From CAZAYY01 sp964489525 (lineage in GTDB: Bacteria > Chloroflexota > Anaerolineae > Anaerolineales > JABWBV01), in NCBI GenBank assembly GCA_964489525.1, contig CAZAYY010000040.1, positions 1-22,836 of the forward strand: a stretch of DNA of 22,836 nucleotides, read 5' to 3'. The translations under genes and the position numbers were made by a program. This document shows, piece by piece, positions 16,380 to 22,836 of the stretch (its first letter is position 1; each line of letters starts with the position of its first letter). The notes under the pieces are model-generated. The model ran no database searches. It was not told the origin of the DNA and saw only the letters and a list, made by a program, of their open reading frames with translations.

Positions 16380-17936
16380 ATGGCTGCCTTGATTCATCAG
16401 CGGGTTCATTTGGGCAAGGGTTGGTTTCGCGGTGTATGGCTGAGTGTGGTTGTTTTGGGGTTTCTTGCGGCCTGCCAACCCGCTGCGCCCCCGTATGTAC
16501 CCGAATTTGTTCCCCAGGAATGTGCAATGCCCATTCCAAGTGGATACCAGGTGCGCTGTGGGACGGTAACGGTTCCAGAAGACCGGGAGAAAAACTCGGG
16601 TAATGAAGTGGCGCTGGCCGTTGCCGTTGTTGAAACCGCCGAGGGCACCTCCACCCAGACCCCGGTCATTTTTCTGGATGGAGGACCTGGGGGGGCAACC
16701 CTACCCAACTTGCCCTACCGAATTAACTTGTTCAGGAAGGTGATTGCCGAACGCCCGGTCATTATGTTTGACCAACGCGGCGTGGGGCTTACGCTGCCTG
16801 CGTTGGATTGCCCAGAAGTGGCCGGGGTGCAGTTAGAGATCTTCCAGCAGCCATTTACCGGGGAAGAGAAGACCCAAAAAGAAGCCCAGGCGCTTTCAGC
16901 CTGCAAACAGCGGTTTGTTGAGCAAGGTGTTTCGCTGGGTGCGTATACAACCGCGGCTTCTGCAGATGACGTGCACGATATCGTCACTGCGCTGGGCTAC
17001 CCACAGGTGTTTTTGTTGGGCTCATCCTACGGCACCCGCCTGGCACAGGTGACGATTTTACGCCACCAGGACGATGGTTGGATTGCTGGGGCGATTTTAG
17101 ATTCTGTGGTTCCCTTGCAGGTGGATGGGCCGCAGGAGTTTTGGGCCAACACACAGGGTGTTTTTAAGGCTTTGTTTGATCGCTGCGCAGTCGAAGAGGC
17201 CTGCTCGAAACGCTATCCGGATTTAGAGCAGACTTTTTATACAACGCTGGAACAACTGAATGCAAATCCCTTAGATGTGAATGCCTTTGACCCAATGACT
17301 GGAAAAAGCATGACCCTGAGGCTGGATGGCTATCATTTTTTTGGCATCCTCTTCTTGATGATGTATGACCCCTATCAAATCACCAAGGTTCCCCAGGTGA
17401 TTGATAAGGTGCACCAGGGGGATGGGCGCATTTTGAAAGATATGCTGGAAGTGGGGCTGGCTGCCCACCAATTTGGCTATGAAGGGATGAACATGTCTGT
17501 CCAGTGCGCCGATGAAGCGCTGAAGATGGATCTGAAGGCGGTCCTGGCTGCAGAGGCTGCCCTTGAGCCTGCCTTTCAGATGCTGGCAGAAGGCTCTTCC
17601 GAACGCATGCTGGCGAACTGTGAGCTTTGGGGCGTCAAACCATCCAGCCCCGCTGAAAGTAAATCCATCCAAACGGAACTACCCGTGCTGATTCTTTCCG
17701 GCTCTCAGGATCCTATAACCCCTGCAGCCTGGGGCCGGCTGCTGCATGAATCGCTGCCAGGTTCGTTTTTTTACGAGTTTTCCGGTGGGGCTCATGGCAT
17801 TTTGGGAACCATTGGGGCAGCAAAGAACTGCGCCGACAACCTTGCCTTGGCGTTTTTGCAAAACCCCACCACGGCTCCCGATGGCACCTGTGTCCAAACC
17901 CTAAAGCCTGCCCGTTTTGCTGTGCCCAGCCAGTAA
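16380..17936 (+). CDS. Lipoprotein alpha/beta hydrolase, S33 / tripeptidyl aminopeptidase-like
   Basis: A 518-aa exported lipoprotein. The signal region ends in the lipobox LAAC (Cys32). The S33/TAP catalytic layout is complete: DGGPGG oxyanion loop (100-105), MFDQRGVGLT (129-138), nucleophile Ser216 in GSSYG (214-218), Asp444 in SGSQDPITP and His472 in GGAHGILG. Family members release N-terminal peptides, often with proline specificity. Two ATGs are adjacent (16377 and 16380); AAGGAG at 16367-16372 is 4 and 7 nt away, so 16380 is preferred, by a small margin. It appears monocistronic, with about 280 nt before the next gene. It probably processes peptides on the outer face of the membrane. 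Confidence 0.9.
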   Translation: MAALIHQRVHLGKGWFRGVWLSVVVLGFLAACQPAAPPYVPEFVPQECAMPIPSGYQVRCGTVTVPEDREKNSGNEVALAVAVVETAEGTSTQTPVIFLDGGPGGATLPNLPYRINLFRKVIAERPVIMFDQRGVGLTLPALDCPEVAGVQLEIFQQPFTGEEKTQKEAQALSACKQRFVEQGVSLGAYTTAASADDVHDIVTALGYPQVFLLGSSYGTRLAQVTILRHQDDGWIAGAILDSVVPLQVDGPQEFWANTQGVFKALFDRCAVEEACSKRYPDLEQTFYTTLEQLNANPLDVNAFDPMTGKSMTLRLDGYHFFGILFLMMYDPYQITKVPQVIDKVHQGDGRILKDMLEVGLAAHQFGYEGMNMSVQCADEALKMDLKAVLAAEAALEPAFQMLAEGSSERMLANCELWGVKPSSPAESKSIQTELPVLILSGSQDPITPAAWGRLLHESLPGSFFYEFSGGAHGILGTIGAAKNCADNLALAFLQNPTTAPDGTCVQTLKPARFAVPSQ

Positions 17937-17989
17937 TGACAAATTAACCTATCGTTTGTCCTCCTGAGGAGTTATCAAAAAACTCGAAC

Positions 17990-18020
17990 GAAAACCCCCG
18001 AAAAAGTTTTCTTTGTTTTA
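17990..18020 (+). terminator. Weak terminator candidate after the S33 peptidase
   Basis: A 6-bp stem gaaaac (17990-17995) with gttttc (18006-18011) is followed by a T-rich stretch (tttgtttta). The stem is short and A/T-rich, so this is tentative. Confidence 0.25.
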
Positions 18021-18095
18021 ACGAACCCCAGCGGCGTGAATCGGCGTTATATCTATTTCGATGGCAGGGTTACAAATCTATCCATGCCTGCTACG

Positions 18096-18126
18096 GGTAT
18101 ACGGCGTATAATGGTACCTATACCAT
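18096..18126 (+). promoter_or_regulatory. Candidate promoter with overlapping palindromes upstream of the YdeI-like gene
   Basis: A TATAAT box (18107-18112) is enclosed by the inverted repeat ggtata/tatacc (18096-18101 with 18119-18124). It abuts a second one, atggta/taccat (18111-18116 with 18121-18126). Another TATAAT lies at 18145-18150. No good -35 is visible for either. The rest of the 17937-18215 gap shows nothing else of note. Confidence 0.35.
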
Positions 18127-18215
18127 CCGCACAGCCCAAACCAGTATAATAGACACCGCCAATACCACATTGCTTGGGTGGCTGCCCAGATAATCACAGT
18201 ACAGGAGGATTCCGT

Positions 18216-18680
18216 ATGAGCGAAATAGACGATAATGGATTTGTTGCAACCGTTCAAAAAGAAGGCGCTTTCACCTTTGTTGCCATTCCATTCTCGCCGC
18301 GCGAAGCCTGGGGAGCGAGGCCGCGCTACCCTGTTACAGGAACGATTAATGAGGTTCCTGTGCGGGGCACGCTGGGCGTGTTGGGACAGGCGTATTTCCT
18401 GCGTTTAGGGGCAGCCTGGCTTCGAGACAGCGGCGTCGAGCCTGGTGCGACGGTAACCGTGAGATTATCATTGGAAGGCCCCCATGAAGGAAACCTGGCC
18501 CCAGACATTACAACCGCCCTTTCGAAAAACCCCAAAGCCAAGGCATTCTTCGATAGCTTACCGACGTTTTATCGCAAAAACTTCATCCGGTGGATTGAAA
18601 GTGCGAAACGTGATGAGACCCGCGCCAGGCGAATTGATGACATGGTCAGGCTTTTAGAGGAAGGAAAGCGTGAGAAATAA
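18216..18680 (+). CDS. YdeI/OmpD-associated family protein (DUF1905 domain)
   Basis: A 154-aa cytoplasmic protein. The N-terminal two-thirds match DUF1905: a beta-barrel-like segment with RYPVTGTINEVPVRGTLG and AWLRDSGVEPGATVTVRLSL. The C-terminal end (FFDSLPTFYRKNFIRWIESA, then RRIDDMVRLLEEG) matches the YdeI/OmpD-associated tail. The ATG at 18216 is chosen because AGGAGG (18203-18208) lies 7 nt upstream; a GTG reading from 18174 adds 14 unsupported residues. The family's biochemical role is not firmly established. It leads a run of three small genes. Confidence 0.87.
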   Translation: MSEIDDNGFVATVQKEGAFTFVAIPFSPREAWGARPRYPVTGTINEVPVRGTLGVLGQAYFLRLGAAWLRDSGVEPGATVTVRLSLEGPHEGNLAPDITTALSKNPKAKAFFDSLPTFYRKNFIRWIESAKRDETRARRIDDMVRLLEEGKREK

Positions 18681-18772
18681 TGAGGGTAAACGATTAGGAG
18701 GACGCACCCGCACCTGAATTTTGCATATTCCTGCTGTCGCTGATTGCAGCAAACCCATGCGAGGTATAACGA

Positions 18773-19120
18773 ATGGCAAATTTTAACCCCAACCATAAAA
18801 CGATCCTTGACAATTTGCTCCTCTCCCATCCCGTGGTGCGGGCGGGCAAGATGTTTGGCTTCCCGGCCTATTATGCCGGCAAAAAATTGTGCATTTGTCT
18901 GTACGAAAATGGTGTGGGCGTTAAACTGCCTGCGGCAACCGTCGCCCGCTTGCTGGAAACCGACGCCAACGCCATCCCCTTCCAGCCGCTGGGCAAGCCC
19001 CAAATGCGCGAGTGGGTGCAAATCAACCTGGATGCATCTGAAGGGTATGTGCAATATGAAGCGATATTCCACGAATCGATTCAATTTGTTCATGATAAGC
19101 AGCAGAAACCAGGCTCTTAA
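18773..19120 (+). CDS. TfoX N-terminal-domain-like protein
   Basis: A 115-aa cytoplasmic protein. The segment RAGKMFGFPAYYAGKKLC (23-40), the following GVGVKLPAATVARLLE and the late FQPLGKPQMREWVQI match the TfoX-N/YjbR-like fold. Family members are poorly understood; TfoX itself regulates competence, but only the N-terminal type of domain is present here. The ATG follows GAGG (18761-18764) by 8 nt. The preceding 92-nt gap shows no feature beyond that ribosome site. Confidence 0.8.
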   Translation: MANFNPNHKTILDNLLLSHPVVRAGKMFGFPAYYAGKKLCICLYENGVGVKLPAATVARLLETDANAIPFQPLGKPQMREWVQINLDASEGYVQYEAIFHESIQFVHDKQQKPGS

Positions 19121-19171
19121 TAGAACAGGCAGAGCATTATTCCGATTAACTTCAATGTAGGAGACAACAGC

Positions 19172-19369
19172 ATGAAGATTCATCCACAGGCTACCAAAGG
19201 CCATCTGTTTGTTGGCGTCATCCTGGTATTGTTGTCGCTGGGGGCGTTCATTGTTACGCTCTTTTTCCCGCATGGAATCATCACGTTCCTGATTTTCTTT
19301 TTTGGTGTTTGGGGCGGGGTCGAAACTGGGCGTTATCTGGAATTTTGGCTGGGGCAAAGTCAAGACTGA
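19172..19369 (+). CDS. Small two-TM membrane protein
   Basis: A 65-aa protein with two TM helices (about 12-33 and 36-52) separated by a short FPHG turn, and charged ends. The ATG follows AGGAGA with good spacing, which supports it as real. No family was recognised. Its 3' end overlaps, in another frame, the start of a broken FAD/NAD(P) oxidoreductase fragment. Ancestrally the two may have formed a coupled gene pair. Confidence 0.65.
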   Translation: MKIHPQATKGHLFVGVILVLLSLGAFIVTLFFPHGIITFLIFFFGVWGGVETGRYLEFWLGQSQD

Positions 19370-19478
19370 AAACATCCTTATCATCGGTACGGGCATGGCT
19401 GGTCTGACTGCTGCCGCCTACCTGACGCAAGCCGGGCTGAAAGTGGATGTGTCCGAGCAGCACACCCTGCCCACCAAT
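19359..19478 (+). pseudogene. Truncated FAD/NAD(P)-dependent oxidoreductase fragment (N-terminal Rossmann motif)
   Basis: About 40 codons in frame 3 encode KTENILIIGTGMAGLTAAAY and then LTQAGLKVDVSEQH. This is a classic beta-alpha-beta dinucleotide-binding start with GxGxxG and a terminal acidic residue, as in CrtI-like or FAD-dependent oxidoreductases of about 400-500 aa. After residues PTN the frame runs antisense through the AraC gene, and homology stops. No credible start codon is present (GTC where an ATG would be expected at 19359). No other piece of the enzyme occurs in the window. Confidence 0.7.
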
Positions 19479-20504
19479 CTATCGGCTTGTTGTAAATGCG
19501 CTTTCGCGATACTCTCTTGGCGTAACCCCCAGCCACTTTTTGAAAGATTTGCGAAAGACGCTTGGTTCAGAGAAACCCAGCAGGTAAGTGATTTGTTCTA
19601 CCGAGTAGTTTTCGCGCAGATATTTTTGGGCCAGCCGCTGGCGGATATCGCGCAGCAGGTCGCTGAAAATCACGCCCTCGGCCTCCAGGCGGTTTTGCAG
19701 GGTGCGCACACTGACCGCCAACTCGCGGGCAACTATTTCAATAGAAAGCGACTCATCATCCAGCCGGGAGAGGACGATGCGGGTTACAGCCTGGGTAGTG
19801 GCGTCGTTGCGTTCCATCTGGGCGATAAAATCCTGGGCGTATTTCTCAAAGTGTTCCAGCAAGGCCGGGTTCGCCATGCGCACTGGCAGGCTGCCCATGC
19901 GCATATCGAGCGTCATCGAATTCTCTTTTTGCCCAAAGCGCACTGGGCAGCAAAACACGCGTTCGTACTCGATGGTCGATTCGGGAGGTGGATAGATAAA
20001 AGTGACTTCAAGCGGGTTAAGGGGCAGTCCAGAGAGCGTCCGGGCCAGGCGTACACTGCTCGAAAAGGTGGATTCAAAGCAGTGCCGCGACATCTGTGGG
20101 GCGTGCGGCGGTGTGAAGTAAATCAGCCGGACTTTCCCCAGGCCCAACTCGGCCCGGCCAGTAATCAGATTTCCGATAATGCGCTGGTAACGCCCCGATT
20201 TCTCGAAGGCTTCGCTGAGGGTTTTGCAGTTCATCATCAGGTAGCCCAAAATAGACCAACTGCCGGGTTCGGCAAACTCGCCCATGTGCAAGCCAAAATA
20301 CGGATCGTTTACATACTCAGCCGCCTTGTCCTGGATGTGCAGGTAGGTTTCAATTGGGAGGTAGGCGTCCGGTGAGCGCACAGTTTTCGGTTCAATGCCG
20401 AAAGAGAGCAACATAGCGTCAATATCCACCTGGAGTGAGTTGAGATATAGGAACATTTGCGCCAGGACGGTGGCCGATACAGTGATGGGTTCAAGCGAGG
20501 TCAT
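19479..20504 (-). CDS. AraC-family transcriptional regulator
   Basis: A 341-aa regulator with an N-terminal ligand-sensing region of the AraC 'arabinose-binding' type seen in OruR-like proteins (about 20-210) and a C-terminal AraC double helix-turn-helix (about 240-335). The HTH carries SIEIVARELAVSVRTLQNRL and the family signature ITYLLGFSEPSVFRKSFKKW followed by LGVTPREYR. It is divergent from the membrane-protein cassette starting at 20626, with a 121-nt shared control region, and is the likely regulator of that cassette. No Shine-Dalgarno precedes its ATG. Its stop codon abuts a truncated oxidoreductase, so the gene marks a junction. Confidence 0.92.
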   Translation of the reverse strand: MTSLEPITVSATVLAQMFLYLNSLQVDIDAMLLSFGIEPKTVRSPDAYLPIETYLHIQDKAAEYVNDPYFGLHMGEFAEPGSWSILGYLMMNCKTLSEAFEKSGRYQRIIGNLITGRAELGLGKVRLIYFTPPHAPQMSRHCFESTFSSSVRLARTLSGLPLNPLEVTFIYPPPESTIEYERVFCCPVRFGQKENSMTLDMRMGSLPVRMANPALLEHFEKYAQDFIAQMERNDATTQAVTRIVLSRLDDESLSIEIVARELAVSVRTLQNRLEAEGVIFSDLLRDIRQRLAQKYLRENYSVEQITYLLGFSEPSVFRKSFKKWLGVTPREYRESAFTTSR

Positions 20505-20625
20505 ACAACAATGATACCCGATTTTGCACCATCAATCACTTTATTTGCAGGAAAAGTCATAGCGGATTTCGCCCAGTGTGGCTATGATTAGGTTGACAAA
20601 AGTATGCTTTTACACAGGATGTGAA

Positions 20626-21342
20626 ATGAACCAAGCCCCAACCTGGAAACTACTCTATCGCGCTGGCGCAGTTGCTGCCTTGACTGCTGCCATCCTCTTC
20701 CGTCGCAACATTGGCGCTGAAGTATCGCTCTTTATTGGCATTGAGGCGATCCCAACCAACGCGGCAGATTGGTTTGGCCTGTTGTACGTCAACCCGTTCG
20801 TGGGGCTGTCTCTGCTGGCCGTGTTTGACCTGGCGAATTACTTGCTGGTGGGCATTGTGTTTCTGACTCTGGCGGTGCGGTTGTGGCCGGTGAACCAAAG
20901 CCTGGCGGCGTTGGCCCTCACCGGCGGATTGGTGGGCGTTACCATCAACCTTTCTTCGAATATCTCGCTGACCATGTTCGCGCTCAGCCAACGTTACGCC
21001 GCAGCAGCTTCCGCCGCGCAAAAAGCGGACTTGCTTGCCGCCGGGCAGTTCATCCTGGCGGCCAACGACCCGTTATCGTCCATCCCCGGCACGGGCGCAT
21101 TGGTCAGTTTACTGCTGGTTGCGCTGGCTGGGCTGCTCTTATCTCTGCTGCTGCTGCCTTCTCATCGTGTGACGGCCATCTTTGGCCTGCTGGCGGGCGG
21201 CTGCGACCTGCTGTATTGCCTGGTCTTTCCCCTGACGCCCCTCATGCCGGTTTACCTGCTGCTGGCGGCTGGCGGGTTGTTCTGGATGCTTTGGCATCTG
21301 CTGGTTGCCCGATTTCTGTTTCAACGCATCAAGGAGGCGTGA
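20626..21342 (+). CDS. Multi-pass membrane protein (DUF4386-like)
   Basis: A 238-aa protein with six or seven hydrophobic helices. The central stretch with SQRYAAAASAAQKADLLAAG and the preceding NLSSNISLTMFAL resemble DUF4386 membrane proteins, which have no known function. The ATG at 20626 has an AGGA-like site (20616-20620); a GTG at 20578 would add 16 residues without support. A TTGACA occurs at 20593-20598 but has no matching -10. It is first of four co-directional genes divergent from the AraC gene, and its TGA overlaps the next ATG by one base. Confidence 0.8.
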   Translation: MNQAPTWKLLYRAGAVAALTAAILFRRNIGAEVSLFIGIEAIPTNAADWFGLLYVNPFVGLSLLAVFDLANYLLVGIVFLTLAVRLWPVNQSLAALALTGGLVGVTINLSSNISLTMFALSQRYAAAASAAQKADLLAAGQFILAANDPLSSIPGTGALVSLLLVALAGLLLSLLLLPSHRVTAIFGLLAGGCDLLYCLVFPLTPLMPVYLLLAAGGLFWMLWHLLVARFLFQRIKEA

Positions 21343-21944
21343 TGAGAAAAGCGACCAAAACCGTTACTACCTGGTTGGCCGTTGTCGCCGGGATTGCCGG
21401 CCTGGAACATGGCTACTTTGCGTTGAACCAGGGTAATACGCCAATCCCAGATCTGGCCTTTCCATCCTGGGGGCCGCCCTGTGTGCCGGAGGAAATCTGG
21501 CACGCCTGTGAGCCGGCGATGAGCATTATTCCCAATTTCCTGATTACCGGCATTCTGGCGATGTTGCTCAGCCTGGCGTTGATTGTTTGGGCGGTCTGGT
21601 TTTTGCAAAGCAAGTACGGTGGATGGGTGCAGATGGCGCTCTCGGTGCTGTTGCTCTTGTTTGGCGGCGGCTTTTTCCCGCCCATCATCGCCTTTGTTGG
21701 CGGCCTGGCTGGCACGCAAATTAACCGTCCCCTGTCCGGTCAGCCCACGCCTCTGAGCCACTTTGCAGCCAGGTTATGGCCCTGGTCGCTGGTGGTTTTT
21801 GTGGCCTGGACTCTGGGGCAGTTCCCGGTTGGTCATTTCTTCAACGAGTTTTTAACCAGCATCATGTTCGTCAGCCTGTTCGTTATTTTGACCTCGCTGG
21901 CGCTGGTGGTTTACACCGCCTATGCTCATGACGCGATCCAGTGA
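21342..21944 (+). CDS. Membrane protein with GPPC/WHAC motif, paralogue A
   Basis: A 200-aa protein with about four TM helices (near 8-28, 65-88, 95-122 and 145-195). Between helices 1 and 2 it carries GPPCVPEEIWHACEPAM (44-60; Cys47, His54, Cys56), then PN and LITG. The same motif at the same positions occurs in the gene at 22323, so the two are paralogues. The Cys pair on a predicted loop may form a disulfide or bind metal, which is inference. AAGGAGG lies 4 nt before the ATG. I do not recognise the family. Confidence 0.8.
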   Translation: MRKATKTVTTWLAVVAGIAGLEHGYFALNQGNTPIPDLAFPSWGPPCVPEEIWHACEPAMSIIPNFLITGILAMLLSLALIVWAVWFLQSKYGGWVQMALSVLLLLFGGGFFPPIIAFVGGLAGTQINRPLSGQPTPLSHFAARLWPWSLVVFVAWTLGQFPVGHFFNEFLTSIMFVSLFVILTSLALVVYTAYAHDAIQ

Positions 21945-21957
21945 AAGGAGTTTTTGC

Positions 21958-22326
21958 ATGGAAACGCTGGTCAAGTTTACCCTGCCCGCGATTTTGTTTG
22001 CGCTGACCCTGGTTTTTGGCTTCTGGCTGAGCCATACCTGGAAACCTTACAACGGCCTTTTGTTCAACGTTCACAAGTTGATTGCGCTTGGCGCAGTTGT
22101 GTTGGCAGGGTTGCAGTTCTCGAAAATGCTTCAATCGCCAGACTGGCTGCTAGTTGCCTTGCTGGCTGCTGCGGCCTTGTGCGTGATTGCTCTGTTTGCC
22201 AGCGGGGCGCTGATGAGCGCAGAAAAACTGGATTATGCCCTGATGTTGACAATCCACCGCGTTGCAATGATATTCCTAGGGATTGCGCTGGTCTGGGCGG
22301 GGTTCCTGCTGGTTAAGTTGCGATGA
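21958..22326 (+). CDS. Small four-TM membrane protein with intramembrane histidines
   Basis: A 122-aa protein with four hydrophobic helices (about 5-25, 38-56, 62-84 and 96-119). His26 and His39 (NVHKLIALG) flank a loop, and His100 sits in LTIHRVAM near a membrane boundary. This His layout recalls small b-type cytochromes such as b561/DUF4405-like proteins, but the match is weak. The ATG at 21958 follows AAAGGAG by 7 nt. Its TGA overlaps the next ATG (22323-22326). It lies between the two GPPC/WHAC paralogues. Confidence 0.75.
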   Translation: METLVKFTLPAILFALTLVFGFWLSHTWKPYNGLLFNVHKLIALGAVVLAGLQFSKMLQSPDWLLVALLAAAALCVIALFASGALMSAEKLDYALMLTIHRVAMIFLGIALVWAGFLLVKLR

Positions 22327-22836
22327 CAAAGGCTCTGCGCGTCACCACCGCTTTTCTTGGCCTGTACGCCGGACTGATTTCGATCCAGCACGGCATTTTC
22401 GAGATGATGCAGGGCAGCCGCGCCCCGGCGAGCCTGATGTTCAATGCCATTGGCCCACCGTGCCAGCCGGAGATGGTCTGGCACGCCTGTTTTCCGGCCA
22501 TGACGCTGATACCCAATCTGCTCATTACAGGGATGGCCGCCATCCTGGTCGGGCTGGGGATTGCCGTCTGGGCGCTCGCATTTGACGGGCGCAGGCGCAG
22601 CGGGCTTATTCTGGCGGTGTTGTCCGGGCTGGTGCTGTTGGTTGGCGGCGGGTTTGTATCGGTCTTCATCGGGCTGGTCGCGGCAGCAGCGGCCAACGGG
22701 CTAACTACGCCGGTCAGGCCGGGCAGCCCAGGTTGGCGCATTGTCTCCATGCTGTGGCCCTGGCCGTTGGTCCTGATGGCTCTCTGGCTGCCGGGCAGTT
22801 GGCTGCTGGGATATTTCTTTGGCCCGGCCATGCTTT
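22323..22836 (+). CDS. Membrane protein with GPPC/WHAC motif, paralogue B (3' partial)
   Basis: The frame opens at ATG 22323 and runs 171 codons to the window end without a stop. It aligns without gaps to the first 70 residues of paralogue A: both have GPPC at 44-47, PE at 49-50, WHAC at 53-56, PAM at 58-60, PN at 64-65 and LITG at 67-70. Later shared features are GGGF and a LWPW segment before the last helix. About four TM helices are predicted. The start overlaps the previous stop (ATGA) and no ribosome site is visible, so translation is probably coupled. Confidence 0.82.
   Translation, partial: MTKALRVTTAFLGLYAGLISIQHGIFEMMQGSRAPASLMFNAIGPPCQPEMVWHACFPAMTLIPNLLITGMAAILVGLGIAVWALAFDGRRRSGLILAVLSGLVLLVGGGFVSVFIGLVAAAAANGLTTPVRPGSPGWRIVSMLWPWPLVLMALWLPGSWLLGYFFGPAML

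Noticed and set aside
18569..19396. 275-aa minus-strand open frame
   Set aside because: It lies opposite three plus-strand genes with ribosome sites and recognised families. Its composition (rich in His, Arg, Cys, Gln) is typical of an antisense shadow.
19302..20375. 357-aa plus-strand open frame over the AraC gene
   Set aside because: Only its stretch near 19359-19478 has real homology (oxidoreductase start). The rest is the reverse strand of the AraC gene, so it was reported as a fragment, not a gene.
20883..21341. Long upstream extension of paralogue A in its own frame (353-aa reading)
   Set aside because: It runs through the preceding DUF4386-like gene in another frame. The ATG at 21342 has an AAGGAGG site and starts the hydrophobic domain.

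Overview
The window reads as a bacterial chromosome segment. It starts inside the 3' end of a 23S rRNA gene, followed by a 5S rRNA and a bidirectional terminator, and then about 20 protein genes. Several features fit a Chloroflexota (Anaerolineae-like) genome: a large MalT-type LuxR regulator, CPBP proteases, DUF4386-like and YdeI-like proteins, and a 69-aa protein of a family recalled from Chloroflexota and Actinobacteria. This assignment is an inference from gene content and was not tested with a tree.

Region 1 (1-421) is the rRNA tail. Region 2 (451-5916, minus strand) is a tight five-gene operon: a ChrB N-terminal-type DNA-binding protein, a ChrB C-terminal-type protein, two half-ABC exporters forming an asymmetric heterodimer, and an aminoglycoside-phosphotransferase-fold protein whose catalytic Asp is replaced. 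The first four genes overlap by 4 nt at each junction. A perfect 10-4-10 palindrome covers the -10 box and start codon of the first gene. No chrA transporter is in the operon. Just upstream (5971-6012) lies a decayed second copy of the last 42 nt matched in the 23S gene, in the same orientation as the real one. It contributes the stop codon of the next gene.

Region 3 (6005-10793) holds a secreted, C-terminally anchored lipase (minus) divergent from a 896-aa MalT/LuxR-type STAND regulator (plus), which ends in a strong terminator. Region 4 (11047-13969) has a membrane-anchored alpha/beta hydrolase followed by an ABC-2 ATPase/permease pair. Region 5 (14131-16049) has two CPBP intramembrane proteases and the overlapping 69-aa protein. 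Region 6 (16050-17936) is a structured intergenic stretch and an S33/TAP-like lipoprotein peptidase. Region 7 (18216-19369) has three small genes: a YdeI-like protein, a TfoX-N-like protein and a two-TM protein.

At 19359-19478 a fragment of an FAD/NAD(P) oxidoreductase (Rossmann start only) stops exactly where a convergent AraC-family gene ends. Beyond it, region 8 (19479-22836) is a cassette: the AraC regulator diverges from four co-directional membrane protein genes. Two of these (21342 and 22323, the latter running off the window) are tandem paralogues sharing a GPPC-x-PE-xx-WHAC motif. The two best candidates for something undescribed are the ChrB/ABC/pseudokinase operon and this AraC-linked membrane cassette.
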